Positions 24,366 through 33,217 are shown, counted from the first letter of the stretch. The stretch is 64,000 bases of DNA from Carnobacterium gallinarum DSM 4847 (GCF_000744375.1 NZ_JQLU01000002.1:56111-120110), one strand, 5' to 3'. Numbers and translations are program-made. The notes: generated by a model from the letters alone, not told the origin.

Positions 24366-24772
24366 AGCTTCACCCGCTTATTTGAATCACCGTATAAGAG
24401 TTCCATAATCCCTTTGGAATAATTCGTGTCAAACCAATGCCATATTTCCGTTCTAGCCGTACCTTCGGCAAAAATATGATAACTACTCGCAAGCTTCATT
24501 TCCCCATCCTCAGCCTCATCAAATGGCACATTTGACATATTATCCCATAATACCTCAACAACTGAATCTGATAGAAATAAAGAATTTTTTCGTCTCCATT
24601 CGTCTTCAAGTGATTCTACCCAATCACTTGTATATTCTAATAAAAAATCTGTTAGTTCTAATTTCATATCAGAATTGTCTGCTAGCCAGCTTTCAACAAA
24701 CACCCTTTCAAAAGCTACTTTCGTGCACAAACCACCAATTTCTTTTTCTAACACCACTGGATTTACAATCAT
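24362..24772 (-). CDS. Hypothetical acidic protein
   Basis: 136 residues, acidic and tryptophan-rich (ESLEDEWRRKNSLF, ARTEIWHWFDTNYSKGIMEL), no recognised domain. GAGGAGG stands 6 nt before the ATG. It overlaps the following small gene by 4 bp (ATGA). Confidence 0.6.
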   Translation of the reverse strand: MIVNPVVLEKEIGGLCTKVAFERVFVESWLADNSDMKLELTDFLLEYTSDWVESLEDEWRRKNSLFLSDSVVEVLWDNMSNVPFDEAEDGEMKLASSYHIFAEGTARTEIWHWFDTNYSKGIMELLYGDSNKRVKL

Positions 24773-24785
24773 CTTATTTCCTCCT

Positions 24786-25775
24786 CTAATTTTTAATCTG
24801 TTTTTTTATTTTTTCAAGTTCTTCCTTCACGCTCTTATTTTCATCTTGAACTGATAACAACTGATTAATTACGTTAAAATCTTTTGTATAGTTTTCATAA
24901 TTGGACTCCCTTATAATTTCATCGTATGTTATCACCTTACCGTCAACTTTAATTTCTGCATATTTTTCGGAATAATCCAAGTTTAAAATCCCCATATTTA
25001 CAATGTTTTCAATTGTTTCTAAAATTTTGTTCCCTTGAAATGTATAGGCACCAATGTCTTTGTCATCATCATATGTGTCTAAGATGTAAAAACTTGTATC
25101 ATCCACTTTTTGACCATTTTCATCTACCATACTTCCAGTTTCAATTTTCATATTCTTTCCAGTAATCAAGATATACCCTACACCTTCTAAAGCTAAATCC
25201 AGCTTATCTTGACTAGTGTGTTGTATCTCATCACCAAAGTAATAATTTGTTTTAAGTGGATACTCGTTTAAATACGTATACTTTTTTTCTACCGTCATTT
25301 CACTTTCACTTTTTTTTTCCAGTTTTATTGTTGTTTCTCTTTTATTTGATTCTTTTGTAAATTCCTTTAGTTCCACATCCGTCATTTCAACAATCTTGCT
25401 CTTAGCAATTTTTTTTAGTTCTTCTCTCTCTCCTTTGGAAATTAAAATTTTTAATTCTTTTTTTGCTCTTGAGATTTCTTTTTTCACCTCTTTTTCATTC
25501 GTTACAACAATTTTCCTTTTTTTTGCATTTTTAACTTCTAACATCACCAGTTTCATCGTTTCTAAATATTTTTGAAGGGATTTTACCGTTGAATAAGATG
25601 AGTGTGATACAATATAAGGATTTCGCCAGTCTCTACCAGCATAGTAAATGTCTTCTCCCCTCGCTTGAAATGAATCTGATACCTCTATACGTGAGCAACT
25701 TCTTTCTTTTTCTTCTTTAGGAATCTTAACTGTTGCGCTACCTTTTACTATGTCAATCTCCAAATATTTACTCAT
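24786..25775 (-). CDS. Hypothetical protein with long charged coiled coil
   Basis: 329 residues from the ATG at 25775; a TTG five codons upstream overlaps the GGAGG site. The middle third (about residues 80-170) is a Lys/Glu-rich predicted coiled coil (KEISRAKKELKILISKGERE), and the C-terminus ends in another (KSVKEELEKIKKQIKN). The part between looks globular. It could be a structural or scaffold protein; no family is recognised. Confidence 0.6.
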   Translation of the reverse strand: MSKYLEIDIVKGSATVKIPKEEKERSCSRIEVSDSFQARGEDIYYAGRDWRNPYIVSHSSYSTVKSLQKYLETMKLVMLEVKNAKKRKIVVTNEKEVKKEISRAKKELKILISKGEREELKKIAKSKIVEMTDVELKEFTKESNKRETTIKLEKKSESEMTVEKKYTYLNEYPLKTNYYFGDEIQHTSQDKLDLALEGVGYILITGKNMKIETGSMVDENGQKVDDTSFYILDTYDDDKDIGAYTFQGNKILETIENIVNMGILNLDYSEKYAEIKVDGKVITYDEIIRESNYENYTKDFNVINQLLSVQDENKSVKEELEKIKKQIKN

Positions 25776-25860
25776 TTCCAATCCCTCCAACGGTTTAGTT
25801 TTTATTAAAGTAGTTCGACTTTATACCTTCCATTTCACTCTTTCAATTTACGATTATTCA

Positions 25861-26085
25861 TTACCTTATCGGGTCTATTGCCCTTAAGTCGTAGTAAGAA
25901 ATGTCTTCATCACTCAAAGGGCTCTCATAAGCCACTGCACCGTAATTTCTTCCTTTACTATTAACTCTGTTTATTTCCCAATCAATTTGACCTTTTGGCT
26001 GAGTACCAATTGAGTACCCTCTTTGTAATAACTCGTACCAAAATATTTCATTTTCTTTATTTAATTCTTGTGTAATATCCATCAT
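25861..26085 (-). CDS. Small hypothetical protein
   Basis: 74 residues from the ATG at 26085 (or 73 from the next ATG at 26082), after AAAAGGAG. Longer upstream forms run into the previous gene without a ribosome binding site. Acidic, with a WYELLQRGYSIG segment; no domain is recognised. Confidence 0.55.
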   Translation of the reverse strand: MMDITQELNKENEIFWYELLQRGYSIGTQPKGQIDWEINRVNSKGRNYGAVAYESPLSDEDISYYDLRAIDPIR

Positions 26086-26110
26086 TATTACTCCTTTTAA
26101 TTTCCAATAT

Positions 26111-26395
26111 TTAGATAAAATATACGTACCAAGAAGGGCTCTGTATAACACCGCCACAATTGATAGATTCTTTTTTACATTTGAACCCAAGCTTTATTAA
26201 TTCTTCGGCAAACGCGTCTTGCTTTTCATCGTGATAAAATATTTTTCCAATAGTCGGCGCTGGTACAACTATCTTGATTTTTCCATTGTTAACAGCTTGT
26301 AAAACCTCTTTTTCAAATTCCATTAGCGCCTTACTCAAATCATCTTTAATTCCATTTTCAAGTGTTTTTCTTTTTAATTGCTTTGGTGTAATCAT
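26111..26395 (-). CDS. Hypothetical protein
   Basis: 94 residues from the ATG at 26395, 8 nt after TGGAG; an upstream ATG at 26413 precedes that site. Amphipathic helices at the N-terminus (TPKQLKRKTLENGIKDDLSK) are followed by a small beta region (GKIKIVVPAPTIGK). No family is recognised. Confidence 0.55.
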   Translation of the reverse strand: MITPKQLKRKTLENGIKDDLSKALMEFEKEVLQAVNNGKIKIVVPAPTIGKIFYHDEKQDAFAEELIKLGFKCKKESINCGGVIQSPSWYVYFI

Positions 26396-26416
26396 TCTAT
26401 CCACTCCAATCATATT

Positions 26417-26659
26417 TTATCCGTGTAACGCAACGAACCAATTATTAAACTGGTATTTGTTGTAACTTTCTGCTTGCTCTTTAAACCCATCATCAGCAAG
26501 TTTTTTTAACTCATTTTCGGTTTCTAACTCAGACTCTCCATAGAAAAAAATTGAGTTATCACAGTATCTAATTAATTCTTCAATCGTTGTATACCCATTT
26601 AATTCTTCTACTTCCTTGTATTTAATTACCTCCGCTGATTGATAATTGTTAAACCCCAT
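26417..26659 (-). CDS. Hypothetical acidic protein, first gene of the 26.7-24.2 kb unit
   Basis: 80 residues from the ATG at 26659 after GGAGGG; the longer frame reaching 26764 extends into structured RNA copy 4 and is not credible. Acidic, with YNKYQFNNWFVALHG at the C-terminus. It starts about 47 bp from the 5' end of RNA copy 4, again divergent. Confidence 0.6.
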   Translation of the reverse strand: MGFNNYQSAEVIKYKEVEELNGYTTIEELIRYCDNSIFFYGESELETENELKKLADDGFKEQAESYNKYQFNNWFVALHG

Positions 26660-26705
26660 GAGATTCCCTCCTACATAATTATTAAAAATAAGTTGATTTT
26701 GGCCC

Positions 26706-27273
26706 GTTGTAGACTTCTTTTCAATCTTTATTTTTTTGATTTGTTGAAGACCAATTTCCAGCAAAGTTAGAACTGAACAAGAGTTAGAGACGCTTAAGGA
26801 TTTTCCTTAGCGTCTCTTAAAATAATTAGATCAGAATCTCTTCCCTGGTCTAATTAATTCTTCTCTTGTGATAGTTATACGAAACCACATTGTCTTTTTA
26901 ATGTGTGTTGAGTCTGAAGATGGTAGGGTGTGTAGACAAAGCGAAAAAGATTAAAAGTAGTCGGAACGACTACCGTCTTTTAGAAGCTTGCTACCAGGGT
27001 AGCAGCTTCTTTGTTTACCGCGACTGGCACATTAGTGGCAGAAGAAATTCCAATGAATTTCTAGCGGCATAAAGTTGTCGGATGACAACTTTATTCAAAT
27101 GGTTTTAATAAAGAGGCGTGTAGTTATGCTTTGCATAACACATCAGGTGTCAATAGAGCAAAGCGAAAAAGGCCGGTATTCGTAGTCGCAGACTCTACAA
27201 GAATACCAACTGTCTATTGAGCAGCTGTTTAGCATCAGGAATTGAAGTAAACCTTACGACAATTCCTTACCAT
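26706..27273 (+). ncRNA. Large structured RNA family, copy 4
   Basis: About 568 nt. It begins with GTTGTAGACTTCTTTTCAAT and a T-tract like copies 1 and 2. Covarying stems are AGAGACGCT/AGCGTCTCT; GATCAG/CTGGTC (containing a U-G pair that would be A-C on the other strand); CACATT/AATGTG; GTAGTCG-gaa-CGACTAC; AGAAGCT..AGCTTCT; CTGGCAC/GTGGCAG; AGTTGTC/GACAACT; GTTATGC/GCATAAC; GGTATTC/GAATACC; and a last GGAATTG/CAATTCC. Followed directly by a strong terminator. Confidence 0.8.
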
Positions 27274-27284
27274 CTTTTAAATAC

Positions 27285-27320
27285 AAAAAAACTAATATGC
27301 TAACGCACATTAGTTTTTTT
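27285..27320. terminator. Bidirectional terminator between RNA copy 4 and the AbiC-like gene
   Basis: AAAAAAACTAAT / ATTAGTTTTTTT with a 12-nt loop. It contains the last codons of the AbiC-like gene on the minus strand and would end copy 4 on the + strand. Confidence 0.85.
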
Positions 27321-28370
27321 TGAATCAATTTTATCTAATAAGCTTTGAAAATTATTAATCTCTTCATTCCCTCTGTATACAATAAAATTCTCTCGAAAAA
27401 TTTTTCTTTTCTTCTCTGAATCAATTGAACGCACAAAATATTTTTTCAAGTTGTCTCTGTATATATCTGGACAATCGAAATGTTGGCCGTCATCAATATC
27501 AACTGAATCACCAAAAAAGGAACTTCCCATTAATTCAACTCCTAATCCAATTCCTTTTTTTATTTCAAGTGAATTTACTAATACAACTAACAACTCATCT
27601 AAACTCAATTGTGCCCTAAGTATACCTATATACAACATTCTTTCATCTTCATTAATAATTCCGTTTTCAAATCTATCATTTATTACTTTAATTAATCTGT
27701 GTAGAATACGAAAATAAGTTCCTACTTCGGAATACGAATTCTTGTACTCATCTCTTATATCATCAAAAGTGTGACCAATAGCTATTTTATACTTTTTAAT
27801 ATTTTTTTCACATTGTTTTATATCTGTTTCATTTGTTATTCTTAAATAATTTGGACATTGTTTTGAATAATACTCATTTTCCAAGAGCCTTTCATCTGGA
27901 TAACTTTTATTTATATCAATTACTTGTAATTGATATACAACAGTGTCTAATTTTGATTTTACACTTCTCCCAAGAGTTTGCAAACTAGCTTTAGATTTTT
28001 CCTGCTCTTGTTTAAACAAACCTAATAAGTTATAAAAATCTTTACTCATCGAGTCCTTTCCTAAATTTTCACTATTCAATTTCTGTACATTAATTGTATT
28101 TAAAAATAAAATCATCGTTAAAATGGGGGTAGTGATTAACAATACCAATTTAAGGGTCTCTATAATTTGAATACTTTTAAGTCTATTCAAATCTTTAGAT
28201 TTAACATCCTGAATTCTGACAAAATCAAAATTCCATGTAATACACCAATATATGCCTAAAATAATTAATACAATTAAAAGTGTGATTTGTATAAACATAG
28301 GTATTCTTTTAAAAAAACTCATTTTATTTCGTATCCAGTTCCATTTAACTTTTATGTTCAACTTTACCAA
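27300..28370 (-). CDS. AbiC-like putative phage abortive infection membrane protein
   Basis: 356 residues with a TTG start (AAAGGTG upstream); an internal ATG at residue 17 is the alternative. Two N-terminal membrane spans (about residues 25-48 and 70-92) are followed by a helical cytoplasmic part. That part has FYNLLGLFKQEQE, YFRILHRLIKVI and YIGILRAQLSLDELLVVLVNSL, the pattern of the putAbiC family, in which infected cells are thought to stop growth. It lies between the relaxase gene and RNA copy 4. Confidence 0.7.
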   Translation of the reverse strand: MVKLNIKVKWNWIRNKMSFFKRIPMFIQITLLIVLIILGIYWCITWNFDFVRIQDVKSKDLNRLKSIQIIETLKLVLLITTPILTMILFLNTINVQKLNSENLGKDSMSKDFYNLLGLFKQEQEKSKASLQTLGRSVKSKLDTVVYQLQVIDINKSYPDERLLENEYYSKQCPNYLRITNETDIKQCEKNIKKYKIAIGHTFDDIRDEYKNSYSEVGTYFRILHRLIKVINDRFENGIINEDERMLYIGILRAQLSLDELLVVLVNSLEIKKGIGLGVELMGSSFFGDSVDIDDGQHFDCPDIYRDNLKKYFVRSIDSEKKRKIFRENFIVYRGNEEINNFQSLLDKIDSKKTNVR

Positions 28371-28406
28371 ACCTATCTACACCTTTCATTCATAAATATA
28401 ATTTTT

Positions 28407-30491
28407 TTAAATTTCAAACTCTTCTTCTTTCCCACCATGTCCTTTTCGTCTCTTTTTCTTTGTCTTATAATATTTTTTCTCATCTGCACCTCGTCCAATT
28501 TGGTCTAACAAGGATCCTAAAGCTTGGCCACCTTGAGTAGTAGTTTCCTTTTGTTCATTATTAAATTCGATTTCTTCTTTTTCTTTTACTTTGAACCTGA
28601 ATTTATCTGCTAACGAGTCTTTTTCTTTAGTAAATACTTTTTCATTAGGACCATAAAGATTTTCATTTTTAACTAGCTTGTCCATAGATACACCTGCATA
28701 AATTTGGACGTTTTCGATTAAGCTTAAGTTATCCTCAATCCCGTCTTCCGACTCAATCTCATCAATGAGAGCTTCTACTATCTCTTTACATAGATACACT
28801 TTTTCACGAGCATACTCACGTTGTTCAACTTGATCTCGCAAACTTCCCTGAACTCGGTCTGCAATTCCAGCCTCCTGTTTTTCATCAAGCAGCAAGCTAA
28901 TATTTTTGTTAAAGTAACGATAATTTCCAAGTTCTTTATTCATTAAGCTGTTAAATTGTTTTACATCATCATAAACTGATCGGTCTTCTTCCAGTAAAGA
29001 AACTTGTTTGGCTATTGATACTTGTTCGCTGTAATCTTTGGCCGGATTTATTTTCTGTCCGTACTTAATGAATTCTTCAACGGCTACAAATTTAGACTCC
29101 GGACTCTCAAAGTTTGCAAGCATTTCTGGATTGGATCCATAAATTTGTTTAAAGGTAGCATCGTATTTTTTTGATTCTCTGTCTAATACTAGTTCCGCTT
29201 GGCCAACTAATTTAAGTCTAGATCCAACTTCACCTTCTAATTTTGTTTTGCTAGAATTGTACTCTTGAATCTTTTGTTTTACATAAGAATTGTATTCATC
29301 CGGTCTCATACCAACTGCATTAGCGAACCCTTTCCCTTTATCATGTTCAAATTCTCCACGTAGAAGACGATTCATGTAATACCCTTCAGCTTCTTTATTT
29401 AGTGTCATTTTCACAATACGATCATGCCACGGCCCATATTTCAATTCGTTATAGGCAAGTTTTGCTACACCAAGATCAACTGTCGTCTTAGCTCGTTTTT
29501 TAATGGCTCTATAGGCTTCTCTTTCCTCATCTGTGAGTGGATTCACTCGATCACAGTTTTGTAAGAACTCTTTCGTTAATGGCTGTCCTAGCTTACGATA
29601 ATTTAAATCATCCATCATTTTACTAACAGTTTCTTCTTTTTTATTCGTTTCGGCCGTCAATTGATTGTATTCTTTAATTTTTTGATTTAACTTTCCTATG
29701 TCCGTAAATGGTTTGTATTCTTTCCCTTCAGTCTTTGCTGCTTCAGCTGCTTTAAACTCAAGATAAAAATTCTCACGGCTCATTCTTCTTTCCGCAACAA
29801 TCTCTTTCCCTTGATCTTCAAAACTGCTAGAGCTAAATTTCAAATTAATATTTTCATTTTCCATCATAAGGTTTAATTCGTTAGCCCAATTCTTTCGCCA
29901 CATCAATACATTTGATCGATTGTCCCAATCACTTGTTTTTACGGACATTGTTTTTGGCTTGCCATTTTCTTTTAACACAATATTTCCATCTTGATCTTTA
30001 ACCTTTTTACGTACACTCTTAGGCGCCCAATTGCCTTGGTCATCAAAAGGTCTCATCGTACAGTAAATGTGAGCGTGTGGATTATGAGAGTGATCTCTAT
30101 GTATATTTACATCCGCAACCATACCTTTATTTACAAAATTTTCTTGTACGTATTTAGTTAATAGTTCTTGCTGCTTCTCTTCAGATAATTCTACAGGCAA
30201 GGCAATTAAAAACAATCTTTGCATTTGGGCTTTTTCATGAACCTCTACTTTTTCAACTTCATTCCATAATCGTTCTCTATCACTAGCCCAATCTGGAGCA
30301 TTTTTCGGCGTCATGATATAGGAAACTGGAGCAACCGAATGAGGTCTATACGAACGAGTACGACCATCCCTTTCGCTAAACAACTTTTGATCAGACACGT
30401 AAGCAGCACCAGCAATAGCTGAATGATCTCTTCTATTTTTGATTTCTACACGAAACATAAAATACCCTTCACCTGTTGACGCTGTAGCCAT
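28407..30491 (-). CDS. MobA/MobL-family relaxase (MobQ, pIP501 TraA-like)
   Basis: 694 residues. The N-terminal relaxase domain has RRDHSAIAGAAY (where a Tyr-containing strand is expected), an RLFLIALPVEL strand, and the metal-binding motif HRDHSHNPHAHIY near residue 130, all hallmarks of MobA/MobL enzymes that nick oriT and lead DNA into the recipient. The long C-terminal part (about 230-694) is helical and may contact the coupling protein. AGAGGG precedes the ATG. A candidate oriT lies directly upstream, and three small genes are divergent from it. The size is close to pIP501 TraA. Confidence 0.85.
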   Translation of the reverse strand: MATASTGEGYFMFRVEIKNRRDHSAIAGAAYVSDQKLFSERDGRTRSYRPHSVAPVSYIMTPKNAPDWASDRERLWNEVEKVEVHEKAQMQRLFLIALPVELSEEKQQELLTKYVQENFVNKGMVADVNIHRDHSHNPHAHIYCTMRPFDDQGNWAPKSVRKKVKDQDGNIVLKENGKPKTMSVKTSDWDNRSNVLMWRKNWANELNLMMENENINLKFSSSSFEDQGKEIVAERRMSRENFYLEFKAAEAAKTEGKEYKPFTDIGKLNQKIKEYNQLTAETNKKEETVSKMMDDLNYRKLGQPLTKEFLQNCDRVNPLTDEEREAYRAIKKRAKTTVDLGVAKLAYNELKYGPWHDRIVKMTLNKEAEGYYMNRLLRGEFEHDKGKGFANAVGMRPDEYNSYVKQKIQEYNSSKTKLEGEVGSRLKLVGQAELVLDRESKKYDATFKQIYGSNPEMLANFESPESKFVAVEEFIKYGQKINPAKDYSEQVSIAKQVSLLEEDRSVYDDVKQFNSLMNKELGNYRYFNKNISLLLDEKQEAGIADRVQGSLRDQVEQREYAREKVYLCKEIVEALIDEIESEDGIEDNLSLIENVQIYAGVSMDKLVKNENLYGPNEKVFTKEKDSLADKFRFKVKEKEEIEFNNEQKETTTQGGQALGSLLDQIGRGADEKKYYKTKKKRRKGHGGKEEEFEI

Positions 30492-30520
30492 GTTCTAACC
30501 CTCTTTTCTGATTTTTATAA

Positions 30521-30650
30521 GAAGCCCCTGCGGGAAAAGACGTACATCCACAAGGAGGTGCTGTCGCACGAATGACACGAACATCGAAGATGTGCGTATA
30601 AATGAGCACTACGTCCTGACGTCCTAGTGACCATTATACAGATTTTTACT
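30521..30650. other. Candidate oriT of the MobQ relaxase
   Basis: A structured, relatively GC-rich stretch just upstream of the relaxase gene. It has CCC-ctgc-GGG (about 30525-30533), GTGC-TGTC-GCAC (30558-30569), ACATC-gaa-GATGT (30581-30593) and CGTC-CTGA-CGTC repeats (30612-30623). Relaxase genes of this family usually lie beside their oriT. The nick site cannot be placed. Confidence 0.5.
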
Positions 30651-30668
30651 CCATTTATCAATTTAAAC

Positions 30669-30697
30669 TTGATTTCGACTAAAGTTTACCTTATAAT
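30669..30697 (+). promoter_or_regulatory. Promoter of the accessory transfer genes
   Basis: TTGATT (30669-30674) and TATAAT (30692-30697) are 17 bp apart, about 75 bp before the first small + strand gene. Confidence 0.7.
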
Positions 30698-30770
30698 TCA
30701 AGATGATTAGAACTAGAATAAAAAAACTTTAGCTTTCAAAACAATTTGAAATAATAAAGGGGTTTTATTA

Positions 30771-31046
30771 ATGGCAAACGTAAGCAAAACAGATTTAAAC
30801 AAGCTCGCTCAAATTGAGCAGCAATTAAAAGAGGCTGAAAAGCTTAGGCAGCAACTAGAAACGAAAATTTTTACTGAAATCGGCAAAGAGGTTTTCACTA
30901 ATTGGAAGATGCCCGAGTATCCCGCATCGTTAACTCAAACGATTAAGGACTTAACAGATAAGGCAAATTCTAAAATGAGTCATTACGATGATCTTGAACG
31001 TGCCAAGTACGCTCGAAACAAAGAAGAAACTCAATCTTCTAACTAA
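30771..31046 (+). CDS. Small coiled-coil protein, possible relaxosome accessory
   Basis: 91 residues. The N-terminal half is a predicted coiled coil (LNKLAQIEQQLKEAEKLRQQ). AAAGGGG precedes the ATG. It is divergent from the relaxase gene across the candidate oriT, the usual place for MobC-like accessory proteins, but no ribbon-helix-helix motif is evident. The role is inferred from context only. Confidence 0.55.
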   Translation: MANVSKTDLNKLAQIEQQLKEAEKLRQQLETKIFTEIGKEVFTNWKMPEYPASLTQTIKDLTDKANSKMSHYDDLERAKYARNKEETQSSN

Positions 31047-31096
31047 TATTTTTCAAAGCAAGAGCATATTTCTTTTAGAAAAGTTGTGAGTATTCA

Positions 31097-31372
31097 ATGT
31101 CAAAAGAATTAAGTGAAAGCGACAAGGAGTTTTTAAAGGCCTATAAAGCGTTGCGTAAGGCTCAACAAAAACAAGAGAGACTTAAGTCTCAATTCACCCG
31201 TGAAAGGGAAAAAGAACGACGTATACGCGCTAGGAGACTGATTGAAAAAGGAGCATTACTTGAAAAGTATTTCGAGGCATATGAACTTTCGATTGAAGAA
31301 ACCGAAGAACTTTTAAAAACATTCTCTGACTATGTTAATGAAAAAAAACCAAATAGGTTTAAAAAAAATTAA
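31097..31372 (+). CDS. Small basic coiled-coil protein, possible relaxosome accessory
   Basis: 91 residues, highly charged (KAQQKQERLKSQFTREREKE, RRIRARRLIEKGALL). The basic helix could bind DNA, and the length equals that of its neighbour. The ribosome binding site is weak (GTGAG). It lies in the three-gene + strand unit next to the candidate oriT. Confidence 0.55.
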   Translation: MSKELSESDKEFLKAYKALRKAQQKQERLKSQFTREREKERRIRARRLIEKGALLEKYFEAYELSIEETEELLKTFSDYVNEKKPNRFKKN

Positions 31373-31392
31373 CATGGAAATGAGGAAATCAA

Positions 31393-32094
31393 ATGAACAA
31401 TTCTCAAGAAGTCAACGAAATAATCGACAATTTACTTTTAATGTTTTATAACAATGTACGCATGATTGCAGAAAAAGCACAGGTCAAAGAAGAATTAAAA
31501 AAAAGATCGTCTTCTGAAAAAGAGGATCCTGATTTGATAAAAGCAGATTTACTCAAAGAAATCCAATCTAATTCATATGAGGATAATTTAGAGGAGTATA
31601 AAAAACTTGAAACTAATATCATTGGATATGAATTAGCTGAAACAGCCCAGGGAATTCTTCCTGATACTGAGGAGTCGGATTATCTAATGTATAAATTCAA
31701 AAGGGATATTTATCTTGAAGAACTTGGATTAACTCTTGAGGAGCAACTAGAAATCCGTCAAGACATTCTTGATTCATTTCATTCGCCAAACATTCCATCA
31801 AATTTGGTAGCTGCATTAGCAAATAGCAACCAAAATGAATTGGATAAATTGTCAAAAAGCTTAGAGGCTCTTTCCACCCCACTTGCAAAAGAAATTATGG
31901 ATGAAATCCAAAAAAGTTCTAACCTTACATCTGATCTTGTTGATACCGTTAAACAAGAAATTTCTCAAGGGTTCTCTGTATTGGAAGAGGTTTATCTAGA
32001 CGAGGATGAAGTACTTGATGAGATAGTCGCGGAAATTGTTGAAGAAGAAAAAGAAGAGGAAGAAGAACTGGAAGAAGAAATTGAATTGAATTAA
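31393..32094 (+). CDS. Acidic protein of the relaxase region, unknown
   Basis: 233 residues with a helical body and a very acidic C-terminal tail (about residues 195-231, rich in runs of Glu with VAEIVEEEKEEEEELEEE). GAGGAAA precedes the ATG. No family is recognised. It ends the three-gene unit and is followed by a bidirectional terminator. The acidic tail could bind the basic neighbour or mimic DNA, but this is speculation. Confidence 0.6.
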   Translation: MNNSQEVNEIIDNLLLMFYNNVRMIAEKAQVKEELKKRSSSEKEDPDLIKADLLKEIQSNSYEDNLEEYKKLETNIIGYELAETAQGILPDTEESDYLMYKFKRDIYLEELGLTLEEQLEIRQDILDSFHSPNIPSNLVAALANSNQNELDKLSKSLEALSTPLAKEIMDEIQKSSNLTSDLVDTVKQEISQGFSVLEEVYLDEDEVLDEIVAEIVEEEKEEEEELEEEIELN

Positions 32095-32096
32095 TT

Positions 32097-32152
32097 AAAA
32101 AAAGAACTATGACTTTCACCTGACTATTGTGAAAGACGTAGTTCTTTTTCAT
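32097..32152. terminator. Bidirectional hairpin terminator
   Basis: AAAAAGAACTA / TAGTTCTTTTT outer arms and CTTTCAC / GTGAAAG inner arms. It separates the + strand unit from the convergent fic gene. Confidence 0.85.
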
Positions 32153-32164
32153 ACCTAAGCTTCT

Positions 32165-33217
32165 CTATTGCTCACTAGATTTATATTTTGTAGATCGTCC
32201 TTGCCCCACTTTTTCAATTTTTAATTTATCTTGCAATTCAGCTAACGCCCTTTCAATAGTTCGCTGACTGATATCAGGTAACAACGTTTGTAAATCAGAA
32301 CGACTTAATGGTTCAAACGATTTATTAAGCTCTTCTAACACTCTCTCAGCTGTTGTCATTTCTTTATTGATAATGACTTCAAATCTTTCTGAAAAGTCTT
32401 CATAGGCTTTTAAAATGATTCCTAACAGATAACGAACAAACGGTGTGTAATCTTGTTTATTTTCTATCCAACCTACCGAACTTGCTTGCAATGTCTCATA
32501 ATAAGTTTGTTTCGATTTCTCAATTAACATTTCTATACTAATATACTTACCAACCAAATATCCTGATCGATATAGCAATAACAAAGTTAACAAGCGTGAC
32601 ATCCGACCATTACCATCACTAAATGGATGGATAGAAAGAAAATCTAATACAAAACATGGAATTAAAAGTAAAGGATCAATTTCTGATTTTTCAATTGCTT
32701 GAGTGTATTGTTCACACAATTCTTTCATCAAATTTTTAGTTAAATAAGCTGGTGCCGGAACAAATCTAACCCGTTCAGTTCCATCAAAATCTTTTTCCGT
32801 GATCACATTATCACTGATTTTGTATTTACCTTTGTAGCTCTTTGCCGAATAATTATATAGATTTTTATGAAGTGTTAACACATTATTCGGAACAATTTCA
32901 ATATACTCATAACTATCATGAATAAGTTTTAAAACATCCCTATACCCTGCAATTTCTTCTTCATCACGGTTACGTGGTTTCACTTTTTCTTCTACAATTT
33001 GTTTTAAACGTCCGTCTGTAGTTGAGATACCTTCAATTTTATTTGATGCTTCAGTACTTTGAATCAATGCTAAATCCGTTAACTTGTTCAAAATATCTGG
33101 TTTAGTTTCAATATATAATTCTTGCTTTCCTTTATATTCATGTATTTTTGAGCTTGTTTTCAATAAATCGTGCGTAAGGGTTAAGTTTTCTAAATGGTTA
33201 TATTCAAATTTTTTCAC
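32165..33217 (-). CDS. Fic-family protein with C-terminal winged helix
   Basis: 350 residues from the GTG at 33217, 6-7 nt after AGAGGTGA; a GTG two codons upstream is too close to that site. The Fic catalytic motif HPFSDGNGRMSR (about residues 195-207) is complete, so AMP transfer to a target protein is expected. An N-terminal Fic_N-like part has STEASNKIEGI, reminiscent of the inhibitory (S/T)xxxE(G/N) helix, so it may be self-inhibited. The C-terminal winged helix (DISQRTIERALAELQDKLKI) could bind its own promoter, which carries three CACCGCCA sites. Confidence 0.88.
   Translation of the reverse strand: MKKFEYNHLENLTLTHDLLKTSSKIHEYKGKQELYIETKPDILNKLTDLALIQSTEASNKIEGISTTDGRLKQIVEEKVKPRNRDEEEIAGYRDVLKLIHDSYEYIEIVPNNVLTLHKNLYNYSAKSYKGKYKISDNVITEKDFDGTERVRFVPAPAYLTKNLMKELCEQYTQAIEKSEIDPLLLIPCFVLDFLSIHPFSDGNGRMSRLLTLLLLYRSGYLVGKYISIEMLIEKSKQTYYETLQASSVGWIENKQDYTPFVRYLLGIILKAYEDFSERFEVIINKEMTTAERVLEELNKSFEPLSRSDLQTLLPDISQRTIERALAELQDKLKIEKVGQGRSTKYKSSEQ

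Noticed and set aside
26660..26764. 35-residue N-terminal extension of the 80-residue protein
   Set aside because: Runs into the T-rich 5' block of RNA copy 4; the ATG at 26659 has its own GGAGG.
18842..27273. Reading the repeated blocks as group I or group II introns or as IS remnants
   Set aside because: They do not interrupt genes, carry no reverse transcriptase or transposase frame, show no IS-like ends, and their stems covary.
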